Made by a program: the position numbers and the translations under genes. Below are positions 47,144 through 59,184 of a stretch of DNA of 64,000 nucleotides, piece by piece. Below the pieces are notes generated by a model. That model was not told the origin of the DNA. It was given only the letters and a program-made list of their open reading frames with translations, and ran no database searches. Positions within the stretch are counted from its first letter, which is position 1. Each line of letters starts with the position of its first letter. The DNA comes from Gibbula magus. Lineage: Eukaryota > Mollusca > Gastropoda > Trochida > Trochidae. The stretch is from positions 22,407,860 through 22,471,859 of the forward strand of contig OW388293.1 of assembly GCA_936450465.1 (NCBI GenBank). Reading direction: 5' to 3'.

Positions 47144-50100
47144 ATGCAGCGGACGGCGGCAACAGATGGTTTACATCAAGCAACCATTAGGCTAAATGAA
47201 GTTCGAGGAGTTCGAAGCGCGATATCAGGTGTGCCGATGTGAAGTGAACAAGCCAGTAGACGATGTAAACCGACCGAGGCGAGCAAGATCGTCGAACAAT
47301 CCAGGTACAGTGCTGTCGGGTAAACCTACGCACCTAAGAATTAAGCACAACATTTATATCAGCAGAATGTATCTCAAGATGATAATTAAGTCTTTCAGTA
47401 ATAACACTAATGTAGAAATTGTAAGTAGAGTTGCTAAATGCATTGACGCTTAAAATAATCAACAGTGATCAAATGACTATTCCCATAGGTCAACTAGTGT
47501 AGGCTAAAGATACGCAGTCAGAGTTTCACTAATCATATATTTCAAATTTTATGATTTATGAAAAGTATTTCCAGAAGCTGATGAAAGTACTAGTAGACCA
47601 GGTAGAGGAAGTATTTTGTTTCCTTTGAAATTCGGTATCATGTGACAAAGCAAAATGTTTTATTATGTTTTCTTCATTATGATTGTTATAAATTTTAAGC
47701 TATTTGTCGCTATTTGGTCAAGAAACATCATTGTAAAAGTTTTCACCTGCCAGAAACAATTTAATATCTTCTAAACTTTCCAAAAGAAATAATAAATGAA
47801 GTCAATACACTCTCTACATATACTTATGTTTTATTGGTCGCAGTGCATATTTTTACCTCACACAGCTGTACTATTTATACCAGAATTTTGTTGTGTACAG
47901 TACACTTTCTGCATGGTCAGTGACCCATTTGTCAATTTGTAGTTGAGGTATCATTTCACACATGTAACAACATTTTTAAAAAAGAGGATCCATATTTAAA
48001 AAAAGATCTGGTTGAATAATAACCAATCGACAAGCAAGCCTACACACAGTGTAATGATTATAGTGTGTTTACGTATGTAATTAGTGGCTGCCTTTCAAAC
48101 AATAAAATCTGCTAATTTCATTGTAAATAAGAGTTTTCAGGCAACAACATTGGATTAACTTTATTTTTTATTTTTTTAAGCTTCTCTCATCTTTAAAATA
48201 ATCTTGTCAAGGAATGTCTGTTCGACACTGCATTAAACATTGTTAATTGTATCCCTTTTCTCCACAGAAACGATGCCTTCCTCAGAGGGAGATCCGCACC
48301 AAAAAAAAAAAAAATTGGGGACATGGACATCAAAATGTCTGATGTTTCCAGTATTTCAATTCGATGGATCACTATGGGTATGAAGAGATGCAAATGTATA
48401 ATTTTGGTAAACTACTTTAAGTAACTTATTTTTAAAAGGCAAGATGAAGCAACACTTTCAATATGTCAATCTGTAGTTTTGATGTGTAACTTGTTTGAGA
48501 GGTGGTAGTGAAGGGGTTGAACCTGATTAAAATATATATTTTACTTTTCTGATCTTTTTAGGTTAATATGTCACTTTTTCAAAAGTAAGGTAGACAGAAG
48601 CTTATGTATGATTATTCTCCATGCCAGGCAACTAATTATATAAGCCATGAATAACTTTTTTTATAAAAATTGTTGAGATTTGCCCTGTGGTGATCAAACA
48701 TGTGAAAGGAAATTTACTCCTTTGTTAATATGTGGATTAATATAATATGAAATGTTGAGAAATGACTGAGCTGTGCATATTTGTAAACTGATTGACACAT
48801 TAATTTTTCTCTATCCGCAGAACTGACTTAGCAGCTGATGGCGAGTTTCTTCCAATGAAATGCCCTCTCCTCGAAAACGTGAGTAAGTTGAACAATGACA
48901 ATAATAGCAATCATACTATTATGTTAAAATGAAATTCATCAGAGTCAGCATGAATGGGGTGTGAGTGATAATTGGTAATCATGCTGTTTTTTCCCCCGTT
49001 TCTTATAATGTGATAACATTCTCTTATCATTATGCATTGTATTCGATAATTCATTCTTAGATTTTAGATATTTAACAGAAGGTTGTGAGTTAAGAGTAGT
49101 TTGTGCGAGTTTGTCTTTGATTTACAATTGCCTTGAACATATATTTATTTTATCATATATCTTTTGCAGGTTAACACTGAATGCATATTTTTTTCTGAAG
49201 AATATGGTGGACAACATGACAGTGTAGATGAAGCATTTCATGTTGAAGATCCTGGTGAATTCAAAACATCATTGAGGCAAGTAATCATAATGCTTAATTA
49301 CCTTTGTTTGTACAAAATATGTGGAAACAGGTCCCTCCACCACCTCCCGAGTTAAGCTGGAGGGAGGGAGTTCTGATCCACTTTTTAGCTCATCAGGCCT
49401 GAAAGGCACGATGGGCTTATGGCATGGCGTCCGGTGTCCGTCAATCCGTCTGTAAACCTTTTGCTTTTTCGACTTCTTCTCGAGAACCAATGACTCAAGA
49501 GAGTTGAAATTTATGTAAAGACCGCTTGGCTAATGGGGATTCTGAATTGTAGATTTCGTGAGCCCTTGACCCCAAATGACAACCAAACAACCCAAAAAGT
49601 CACAACCTTAAAAACTTATTTTCATCTTCTTGTCCAGTTCCAAAAGGTCAAGAGAGCTGAAAAATTGTGTGCAGACTCCGTGGCCAACGAGCATTCTAAA
49701 AGTGTGTATATTTGGTGACCCCATGACCCCAAATAAAGTCGCAGGGGTCACAACCTTGAAAACCTATTTTAATCTTCACCAGTTTCAAAAGGTCTAGAGA
49801 GCTGAAAAGTTGTGTACAGACTCCTTGGCCAATTGGGATTCTAAATTGTAGATTTGGTGACCTTGTGACCCCAAGTGTTAATCACAGGGGTCACAATATA
49901 AAATCTATTATTTGTTTGTTAACAATGTATTACTTGACATAACTTAGATATTCAACCTTAAATAATAAATCAATGAATTCCTGATGAGCTACAGAGCCCA
50001 TGTCTCTATTTTTACATTATATGAATTGAGAAAATTTATAGATCTTCAACTTTAGATAATAAATCATGCAAATCCTGAGTAGATATAGTGTCAATGGCTC

Positions 50101-50334
50101 TTTTTGTATACAACTGTCTACATGTCTTGATTTGACATTATGTCATTATATCATTACGTTTTTTTCTCTGCCTCTTATGTCTTTTATCCCTACATTAATA
50201 AGTTGCCATTTCCTTTTATTTTCAGACAAGTAAGAACGGTCATCAGAACTGTCAGTGGTCATTTAGAAGTTGGATCGTGGAATAATGCTAGGAAACATGC
50301 AATTCTGCATGGTTACCCTCCTTTCCGGGAATAA
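47144..50334 (+). pseudogene. Five-exon candidate gene of unknown function, one in-frame stop
   Basis: Proposed exons: 47144-47304, 48268-48377, 48832-48878, 49170-49276 and 50226-50334. Phases match at all four junctions, and the borders look like real splice sites, one of them a GC donor in the typical AG/GCAAGT context at 49277. The product would be about 177 residues with DPYFRQIPEKYLEMQRT just before the chosen ATG in the same open frame (open from 47012), a lysine run (SAPKKKKIGDMD, coded by a 14-A tract), an acidic stretch (HVEDPGEF) and a C-terminus RTVSGHLEVGSWNNARKHAI ending in PPFRE. A TGA at 47240-47242 interrupts exon 1. I recognise no family. It lies wholly inside the 7.8-kb element, so it may be cargo. 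The third exon could start at 48821 instead, but only 48832 keeps the frame. Confidence 0.45.
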
Positions 50335-50790
50335 CTATGCGAAGTCTTCATCTTTAAACAATATAAATCCTGATAAGCTACCGAGCCCATGGCTCTATTT
50401 TTCAAAGTTTATTTCTAAAGTGTATCTATGAAGACATACTTACTATGAAGACATATATACTCTGCTTTCATAACACTTCTGTGGACTGTTCATACAAAAG
50501 ACTAAACATTGATGTCCTTTTACTATTTGGAAAATAATTTTCTTTGACCAATGTTAAAATCGGGGAAATATGAAATACTGTGCTCACTAATTTGTTAATG
50601 AAACCTTTAAGGCCCGATGGGTTTATGGCATGGCATGGCGTCCGTCCATCCGTCCGCCCTTCAGTCCGTAAACTTTTTGCTTTTTCAACTTCTTCTCCAG
50701 AACCAATGACTCTATAGAGCTGAAGTTTCATGTACAGACTCCTTGGATGAATAGGATTCTAAATTGTAGATTTGGTGATCATGTGAACTG
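49383..50790. repeat. Dispersed repeat pieces with ATGGCGTCCG / CCGTCCG motifs
   Basis: GGCTTATGGCATGGCGTCCG near 49413 and a related block near 50610 share CTTTTTGCTTTTTC.ACTTCT and AATTGTAGATTTGGTGA. Within 49480-49900 three roughly 140-base partial repeats each hold GAGAGCTGAAA and GACCCCAAATGA-like steps. An inverted block lies at 51835-51935. Non-coding. Confidence 0.65.
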
Positions 50791-51117
50791 TTTTGAATTC
50801 ACACACTTCAGCGAGAATGGTTTAGTCTTACACTCAGATGCTCAATAGAATTTATTTATAAAATATCAACATTTTATTAAATATTGAAAAGGAGCCTTTC
50901 AGAAACAGGCTTTTCAGAAACAGATTAGGACCTTTTCATAATGTAATAAATGTTGATATTTCCAGAACAACTAAAACAATAAAATGCAAAAGTCTACAAT
51001 ATTTATAGTGAATGTGGATTAATGTGTAATATATTTTAAATTTGATGACTGGGATATGTTAATCTTTTCCTTAGAGATAATGAATAGCATAATTGAGCTT
51101 CAGAACCAATGGCCTTA

Positions 51118-52260
51118 TTTTTATCCCACCGGTATGTAATACCGTGGGATATATAGTCGTCTGTCTGTCCGTCCGTCCGTAATCATTTTGTTTCCGGAGC
51201 AGAACTCGAAAACCGTTCATGATATCTGTCTGAAACTTTGCATTTCTATTAGCCACTAACTGAAGTAGTGCCTTTTGATATTTTGAGATTTCTGAAAATT
51301 ATTGTTTTCTTCTTTTCGTTTTCATAGAAAGGTGTTGAATTTGGACTTTGTTCAGAGACCGGTTCGTTTCTGGAGCACAGCTCCAAAACTCTTCATCATA
51401 TCTTCCTGAAAATTTGCATGTGTTTACCTACTAACTGAAGTGTAGCCTTTTGATATTTTCAGATTTAAATTTTTTTTATCTTTTGTTTCCATAGAAACGT
51501 GTTTGATTTGGACTTTGTTCAGCGGTAGTCTACTTCCAGAGCAGAAACACTTTATCATATCTGAAACTCAGTATGTGTAATACCCACTAACTGAAGTAGT
51601 AGATATACTATCTGTTAAAGATGTGTTTTACAAATTATGTTGGACCTGTGGGATATGTCATCTTCTGTTGACTCTTGTTCTCTTGTTGATCTTGCAACTG
51701 TAAACTGATCCAATCCATGAACTTGATAGTAGTTGAAAATGGAGCCATGTGCTCTGTAGCTTTTCAGAACTTCAGCGATTTATATTCTAAGATTGAAGAT
51801 CAAAGTAATAAATAATGAATAAATAATAAATTGTGAACAAGAAAAAGCCATGACCCCTGTGACCCACATTTGGGGTCACAGGGTCACCAAATCTGCAATT
51901 TAGAATCCTCATTGGCCAAGGAGTCATTTCAGCTTTCTAGAGCTGTTCATACTGGAGTATCTGCAATTTGTATCCTTCTGGTATGTCATACAAATATGAT
52001 ATAGCTGTCGCCCTGTCCGTCTGTCCATCTAATAATTTCATTACTGGAACAGAACTAAAATACCGTTCATAACATCTTTGTGAAACTTTCTAGGAGTATT
52101 ACCCACTAAAGTAATAGTTGAAATTTTCATTTGTCCATAGACACTTGTTGGATTTGGACTTTGTTCAGGCATAGGTTCGATTCCAGAGCAGAACTTCAAA
52201 ATCCTTCATCTTATATTCCTGAAACTCTATTGATGTGTATTACCAATCTACTTTGCCTAG
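51118..52260. repeat. Degenerate tandem repeat of about 170-190 bp
   Basis: Four to five blocks, each with a GGAGCAGAACT-type start, AACCGTTCATGATATCT-like middle, CACTAACTGAAGTAGT and TTGGACTTTGTTCAG. They begin near 51185, 51365, 51530, 52030 and 52180. CTGTCTGTCCGTCCGTCCG sits before the first. Non-coding. Confidence 0.65.
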
Positions 52261-53200
52261 GCCAAAGATAATAATATGATTTGTATAGATATACAAATAT
52301 GGATTATGATTTGTAAATTTACTGATTGACTTAACTGTAGCGATCACATAGGCAATGCTTTATAATTTGATTTGTTAATGTTGATAATGCAATAAATATC
52401 TAATTAACTACAGAGCCAATGGCTGTAATTTTTTTAGTTTAGTAACACTTGACTGTGTTAAAGGTGAAACATTATTTATTTTTCAATGTACCTGTAAAAG
52501 AAGACTGTATATTACAAAATTTAATAATTGACATGACCTTGCTGGTACAAAGATTGGTCTTAATTAAATGTTATTATTTTACCAAACTATGTTGTTAATA
52601 AATATTGTCATGTATTAAAAAAACGTTTTGTTTTGTTTTCCCAACATCCATCTCGACACAAGTGCACAGTGGTGTGTATTCTTACCTTGAGGGTATTTCC
52701 ATAATTACTATTTACATTTACATTTTGTGCAACTTTAATGATTTTCATTTAATTACAGTAATGTGCCAAACGTGTTACAGGAATCGCTGTTTCCCCATTC
52801 GATCCCATGTTATTTCAATGTTTTTTCATGGATAATTTTAATTATCTCAATTTTCAAAATAATTTACTGAAAATTGACATGGAAACAGCAGATCTACCCC
52901 GCAAAAGTACCTATTATCTGATTTTGGATACAATGGTATTTAATAAAACAGTTAAATGGTTACTGAGGTATGTCCATTTCTTCAGCCCTTTAGGCTTACA
53001 TATATGGTGGGACGTTACTGTAAAAATACCAAGTCATTATTTTGCTGTTTTCCAAAACCATGCTTAAAATTAATGAATTTGAAATGTGTCTAAAAATAAT
53101 AAGATGTTAGATTACAATATTGTTGAATTTCATAAGTTTTCGTTCACTTCCGATCATGAAAATTTATTTGTGATATTTTACTAACACTTTCAACTTCTTA
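52261..53200. other. AT-rich gap inside the 7.8-kb element
   Basis: Only short chance frames (up to 86 codons). I see nothing I can name. Confidence 0.35.
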
Positions 53201-53385
53201 CATGGTTATATTTTGGATAACACTACCTTCAATAGTAAGCCTACACATTCTTCGAGGCGAAATGGTCGTGTCGTAAGCTGTTGGTACAGTCAATGCTGGC
53301 GATAGTTGCTTTACTCTGAGGTTGTGGGTTCGAATCCTGCCCGAGTGAAGGTATTGAAGGTAGTGTTATCACAAATATAACCATG
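53201..53385. repeat. Foldback with 34-bp arms around a tRNA-like loop
   Basis: Arms 53201-53234 and 53352-53385 are inverse copies with two or three mismatches (GATAACACTACCTTCAATA shared). The loop contains a perfect pol III B-box, GGTTCGAATCC, at about 53327-53337 and a weak A-box before it. It could be a SINE captured in a foldback element. Confidence 0.75.
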
Positions 53386-54415
53386 CATGTTATATTTCTT
53401 CACTATCTAATTGGCAAGAATTTCTAACTTTCAACTTCACTTTTTACCACATATAATGTTTTTTACCAACATAACATGACAAAGAATTCATCTTGTTTTT
53501 CACATCTCTTCATGTTGAGCAAATTAATAAACAATTTATATAATGTTCATGTTTGTGTAAAGCTGGGCAACTATCCTATAATATATAGGCCTAAAATTCA
53601 ACTCATATCTACGGAAAATATGACAATTAAATGACATATATGACATGGTTGAGAAAAATCATTGTTTATGCAATGTATTTCAACAAAAGCGTCCCTATTA
53701 TCGGGGTAGGCCTATTTGAAAATCATGATCATGGATGCAAATAATTTTATGAAGTAAACTATTCAGAAACAGGTCAAAATCATTTTTCATTGACGTTTCA
53801 TTTAAAATAATATTTGCAAAATCCAAAAGAAATTTTATTGCATCAAAGTGCAATGCCCAAGTGATACTGGGAAGACATATTTTACAGGTAAGCTTGGACA
53901 ACGTATCAGAAAACGGCTGCTTTTTCACTATTGCAGGTTTGATACTGTATTTATTTATTTTTTCATTCTGAATAATCTGAACATTGTTTTCAATTATCTT
54001 ATAACGATATGATGAAAATTAGTATCCACTATCTATAATCCTTTAACATTCTACTGAAATATGGAGGATGAGTCAGTTTTCCGGGTAAGAAAGATCCAAG
54101 AAAGATCTTGTGACGATTGAATCTAGATTATAAATAGCTGCTGAGGGAAGCAGACGATAGTCGGGCGCAAAACAAGACGCGCAACGTGTAGATGAAACCA
54201 GAAAAACAAGCATCACAACAACGAGTGCGACAGATTTCAATGTACGGAGCAACTGTTTACGGGCGGTCGGCTCCCGCGTTTAAATTATAATAACAAGTCA
54301 ACTGGAAACAATATTAAATATTTTATGGCATCAATAGGAAGTTAAAATATGTGCGTATGTATCAATATGTCTTAATATAGCTTAATTTAGGTCGAAAAAC
54401 CGTGCTACAGTGCCT

Positions 54416-55219
54416 TTAAAGGATGAATATAACTTGCGAAATGTTGATGATTCTATTTGCCCATAACAAGAGTGGATGTCTAAATCTATAATCAGTTTGT
54501 TTGAACCCATAGAGCGTTTACTTGCTTTTTCTGACAGTTTTTGGCAGTTACGTTTTCTATGAATGATTAATTGAGTGTTTAGCGTCGGCGTATTGGTTAG
54601 ACACAGACAGACAGACAGATTTAGTTTATTAAAGTGTCACATGTATGTACACATACAATACGTAAATATAAACAGTGTAGGTGACATAATACATACATCC
54701 AGCCTTTGTAGACTTACGAGACACTGTTACATAAAATACTTATAAAATATGAACAAAAAAGTATAAATAAATGGGTTATCACTAGGTGTTACGTAGATTT
54801 ACTAGTGCGACGTTTAATGTTGGATTCGTGTTACATGGTTAATAAAACGTTCAAGCAGAAAAACATAGTATGAAAAATACAATTAAAAAAAACTTCCCTT
54901 GGTTAACTCTCACAAAATAAGTTCAATGTTAAATCACTGTCCCGACACATACATGTATTCATGAAAATAGACTATACGTGAACACCTAATCTATCACTTT
55001 AGCCATAGGTCGCGGATTGAGGACGAATTTTGAGGTTTAGTAACTTCGGAAAACCATATTTCAGGGTGACATCTTCGTTCACGGTTAAGATTCGACGTGG
55101 AAATAAGCGATTAGCAGTGGGGAATTATAGTCTGTCGTTGAAATTTGTTCACCTAATTGAGTGAACTGTGTTTATTGAGTGCCTTGGATATTTGAGTGAA
55201 CTGTAGAAATTCCAATTAA
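54416..55219. repeat. Copy B of the non-coding cassette, first part
   Basis: Resumes the interrupted LINE fragment (to about 54530) and then follows 36.3-37.44 kb of copy A with small deletions, up to TTAA at 55216-55219, where the next transposon begins. Confidence 0.8.
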
Positions 55220-55502
55220 AGGAGAATATTTGTAAAGATTTATATTCTGTTATAGTAAAATATACTTTAAAAAACATATTCCCCCGAAAATAATATGGAA
55301 AGGCGTGTTTAATTACTAATTACGCGATATAACAACCGCATCGACTGTGCCTGTGCTCGTATGCATATTTGCCGGTAGCCTTCGGCAGGTTTAGGCTGTG
55401 ACGTCAGAGATGCTCTTGGTCCTAAGCGCAGTGAAAGGGAAAGCATTAGAGTAGATAAAGACTCGGTTGAATACGTAGAATTCGTGTAGTTTCGGACTTG
55501 AT

Positions 55503-55687
55503 ATGGTATATTGTGCAGCGTTGGTGTGCAATAATTCATCAAAGCCTGGACAGAAGTGTATATAGTTTTAATTTTCAAGTGAAAAGACGGATGCAGCGCG
55601 GCGTAAAGTTTGGATAGTGTCAAAGAGGAAAGAAGGACCGAAAACCGTCGGAATCTTGTCTCACTATGTTCAGAGCATTTTGAGCCG
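55503..55687 (+). pseudogene. Decayed THAP zinc-finger domain
   Basis: Starts MVYCAALVCNN (the CxxxxC pair at the THAP start), hits a stop after about 19 codons, and in other frames shows ARRKVW and then SLCSEHFEP, the CxxH pair with its conserved Phe-x-Pro neighbour. THAP domains bind DNA and are found at the N-terminus of P-element and Kolobok transposases. With stops and at least two frame changes it is dead. It lies 280 bases inside the left end of the 7.1-kb TTAA element, where a transposase start is expected. Confidence 0.65.
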
Positions 55688-55794
55688 TTTAATTAAAACA
55701 GTTTTATAAATAAGTAATAACTAGTCTTAGAGTACTCGTAATTAACAGTCTTATATAAGGATAGAACTTATAAATGCCTTCTTATGGGATGTGT

Positions 55795-55877
55795 CATCCT
55801 CGATTACCCAGGGTTTTATATATGCTCCAGCGGAGAGTAATGGAGCATATATAAAACCCTGGGTACCACCGAGGATG
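55795..55877. mobile_element. 83-bp Mutator-like mini-MITE
   Basis: Consists almost only of the two ends of the family at 62320: CATCCTCGATTACCCAGGGT on the left and its inverse on the right. Flanks are GGGATGTGT and GGGATATGT, a 9-bp duplication with one mismatch. Confidence 0.78.
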
Positions 55878-57477
55878 GGGATATGTAGGCCGTGCTCTGA
55901 CTGTGAAACTTGGAACACAGTTGTATAATTATTTGTCATTGGCTAATAACTGTATTAATTTCAATTTAATATGGCCAACGTGGCAGCTCAAATGGCATTT
56001 TCAAACACCAAAAAAATATGTCCTGGTTATAAATCATTTGAAAACTATAGTAATATTCAACGCTAAAATGATATCTGTTGCTTATATTACACCCCACCAC
56101 CCCCACTCACTAAATTCTAAATCTTACCCCAACTTTTGAACCCTTCCTACGCCTATGTTGGATTCCGTTTTTTATAAATATATTTACTAAAAAATGCATT
56201 CCCACTGATTGTATATGTTCACAATATCACAACAAATGATTATTGCAAAAGTAATAAGTTTCAGTGATCAATCCTTGTGGGTGCTTGGTTTGTGTACTTG
56301 TGATAGGAGAATACGTAATTGTCTAGCAACTCAAGTTGAATTAATTACTGTAAATCATTACACATATGAAAATTTGCTCATATGAGCAAAATTCGCCGTA
56401 TGGACGCATTTGCACATATGTATATTTTACCAAATTTATCACTACCGTAAGCACATTTACACCTAGTCGGGCGGTTGCAATTATTTACTACCGTGGTATT
56501 TTAACTATTCTAGTAACAGTTCGTCGTTTACAGACATAGTGACTTCACATCGGTTGAGAAAATATATCAGAGAACTTTAGAAATTCTTAATACTGTTTTT
56601 CAAATTCTCTATATAGGATAACCTCTTTCTTGCACGCGATGAACTTCGAAATCTATCTTACTATCCGATTTTCATTATAATTAGGGCGATAAAGTCAAAC
56701 CAATGTTGACAGATTTATATTAATGTCATTTATTAAGTTTAGATCTAATACATGTTTATTAATTGCCATGTTCACTGTGTACAATCCCATACAGTGCAAA
56801 CCGGATATAGTTCGATGTACGCTCTTTCATTGGTTCATAGCTATGTTGACACGGGCTGCTTTTTCTCGTTTTCTATTTGTGTAAGAATAATTCACGCACA
56901 CAAATTTAACACTTCTTCTTATACTTATACACAAGAATTCACTGCGATATTCAATCATGACCCTCTGAAATCTTTCTCATATCAAAAACGCATTGTCGAT
57001 CTTGCTCCTCCTCTAAGCGCACCACATATAATGTCGAAATGCTCTCATAGTATAGACTTTGTGGATACAACCTGATTATATATGAGATATATGATCATTA
57101 AACTTACAGATGGTCTTTAACATAGTTAATATAGAGCATTAGTTTTTTTTACACGAGAGCAAAACGTCACCCACCTATGTGACATAACCATACAGTTTGA
57201 TAGCCGCCAATACAGTTGGTTGATAGCACTTCCAACAGAAATCACTGTATGGTTTATAGTTCCAGTATGTAAGTGTATGGTCGCTTTTTCTATTTTAAAT
57301 AGACACTCTCACTTAAATATTTTGGGTTATTTTGTTACAGGTGCATCCATTGTGTTTCATATGTTTTTGTTATTGAGTTACGAGTTTCCAATTAAAATGG
57401 AGCAAAATCATTATACATGTGCAGTAACCGAAACTACACGTCCGATTTACATGCTAGGTAGTTATATGACTTATTTA
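55878..57477. other. Interior of the 7.1-kb element, left part
   Basis: Short frames only. 56776-56851 is inverted at 61189-61259, including AACCGGATATAGTTCG and GGTTCATAGCT. About 57380-57477 is a third copy of part of the non-coding cassette (38.05-38.15 kb), which the LINE entered. Confidence 0.5.
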
Positions 57478-59173
57478 CAATCCGTTATCCAACGCAATCT
57501 ATGTAAGAAAACGGGGAAGCTTTATGCTATATTTGTTGATTTTAAAAAGGCTTTTGATTTCATTAACAGGGATAAATTATGGACCATTCTTAAATTTAAA
57601 GGTGTGTCACCTAAGATGCTAAAGGCGCTAACCTCATCTATAATTGTGTTAAGGGGCGGGTACGTGATACTTCTCTGTCTCAGGTATTTGATTGTCCACA
57701 GGGTTTACGACAAGGATGCGTTTTAAGCCCAATATTGTTCTCGTTTTTTATCAATGAATTAGCTTTAGAAGTTGAATCCAAATGTTATCCTGGTATTCAG
57801 CTCCACCCTGATGTTGTACAAATGTTTTGATTACTTTTTGCTGATGATATTGTACTTTTTGCAGACTCTGTGTTTGGATTACAAAAACGTATACATATTT
57901 TAGAAAGCTTTTCGAAAAGTCACCAACTAACTGTCAATTTGGAAAAAAACAAAGATAGTTGTATTCAAAAATGGTTTTAAATTATCAAAACATGAAAAAT
58001 GGTATTTTCAAGGAAATCTTTTGGAAACTGTTTGCTCTTATAAATATCTGGGTATTTTATTTTCACGCTCTTTATCTTGGTCTTCTCACGTGAATAACGC
58101 AGCCTTGCAAGGCAAGAAAATTGTATACGGTATTCTAAAATCACTTTACATGCTTAATCCATTACCTTACGATTTATTTTTTAAAATATTTGAAACCAAA
58201 ACCAACCCCATTATTTTGTACGGAGCTGAGATATGGTGAGTTGATATATTTAAAGAAGTTGAAATTGTACATATGTTTGTTGTAAACGGTTTTTAAATGT
58301 CAAACGGTCCACTTCCAACCATGTAGTTAGGGGAGAATGTGGACGTTATCCAATGTATATTTGTACTTACAAAAAAGCTTTTGAATTCTGGTGTAAAATA
58401 TGTAAAATGCCAAACTCTAGATTTGTAAAAAAATGTTATAACATGTTAGTTTTAGACACCTGCAATGGTAAAACAAACTGGGCATAAAAAATTAAGAATA
58501 TTCTCTACTCCGTTGGATTTGGCTATATTTGGGAACAGCAACAACATTCATATAATGTTGATAAATTCATATCAGAATTTGTTTTTAGACTAAGAGTAAA
58601 TTATGAACAGGAATGGCACACATCTCTTGTAAATAGTTCAAAATTTTCATTTTATTCCTGTTTTAAAGTCACATTTGGTGTTGAGAATTACATTAAAAAA
58701 TTATCAATTTCAAAATTTCGATCAGCCCTTGCTAAATTCAGGTGTTCCTCACACCGTCTCCAAATTCAAACCGGTAGATATGTTAACCAACCCAGATCAA
58801 ATAGATTATGTATTTTATGCAAAGATAAGGCTATTGAAAATGAATTTCATTTTATGTATGTAATTGTTACAGAAATTTAAGATGCTTGCATACACCATAT
58901 ACATTTTACTCAAACCCAACCGTTCATAAATTCAATATGCTCATGTCAATTGACAATCAAGATGTTGTACAAAACATAGCCATGTATATACACAATCTTA
59001 GAGATTCCCTCCTTTGTCAATAATAACTTATTATCTGCTTATTTATTATTTATTATGTAAAATATCATATAGTATACATTACGCTATCGTTTATACACAT
59101 ACATGTATTGCTCTGTTGAACCAAAATGTAGCCTGGGCCTATGGCCTCCACTACGAAATGAATAAAGATTGAT
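57478..59173 (+). mobile_element. 5'-truncated LINE with 11-bp target duplication
   Basis: TGACTTATTTA lies at 57467-57477 and again at 59174-59184. Motifs on the plus strand: YAIFVDFKKAFDFINRDKLW (RT motif A), GLRQGCVLSPILFSFFINEL (motif B, another frame), FADDIVLFADS (motif C), YKYLGILFSRSLSW, NPIILYGAEIW, and CILCKDKAIENEFHFMY (zf-RVT). Several frame changes and stops make it inactive. The 3' end is AATGAATAAAGATTGAT, a short repeat-like tail rather than poly(A). The clade is not resolved. Confidence 0.88.
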
Positions 59174-59184
59174 TGACTTATTTA

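Larger units (their letters stand above)
46619..54415. mobile_element. 7.8-kb TTAA-flanked (Kolobok-like) element
   Basis: Left junction TTAA + AGGCACTGTCTCAC, right junction CGTGCTACAGTGCCT + TTAA. Copy A has the uninterrupted site with one TTAA at 36192-36195 inside the same LINE fragment, which proves a single insertion. The right tip, inverted, is AGGCACTGTAGCACGGTTTT, the same family as the MITEs at 12159 and 23093. TTAA duplication with a TTAAAGG tip is the Kolobok/T2 pattern. No transposase is recognised; the interior has a five-exon candidate gene, dispersed repeats and a tRNA-like foldback. It may be a non-autonomous element with cargo, or have nested insertions. Confidence 0.85.

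Noticed and set aside
55309..55623. 104-codon minus-strand frame
   Set aside because: It overlaps the THAP remnant on the other strand and has biased, Ser/Leu-rich composition; no known motif.
56752..57075. 107-codon plus-strand frame
   Set aside because: It overlaps one arm of an imperfect inverted repeat inside a transposon and shows no recognisable domain.
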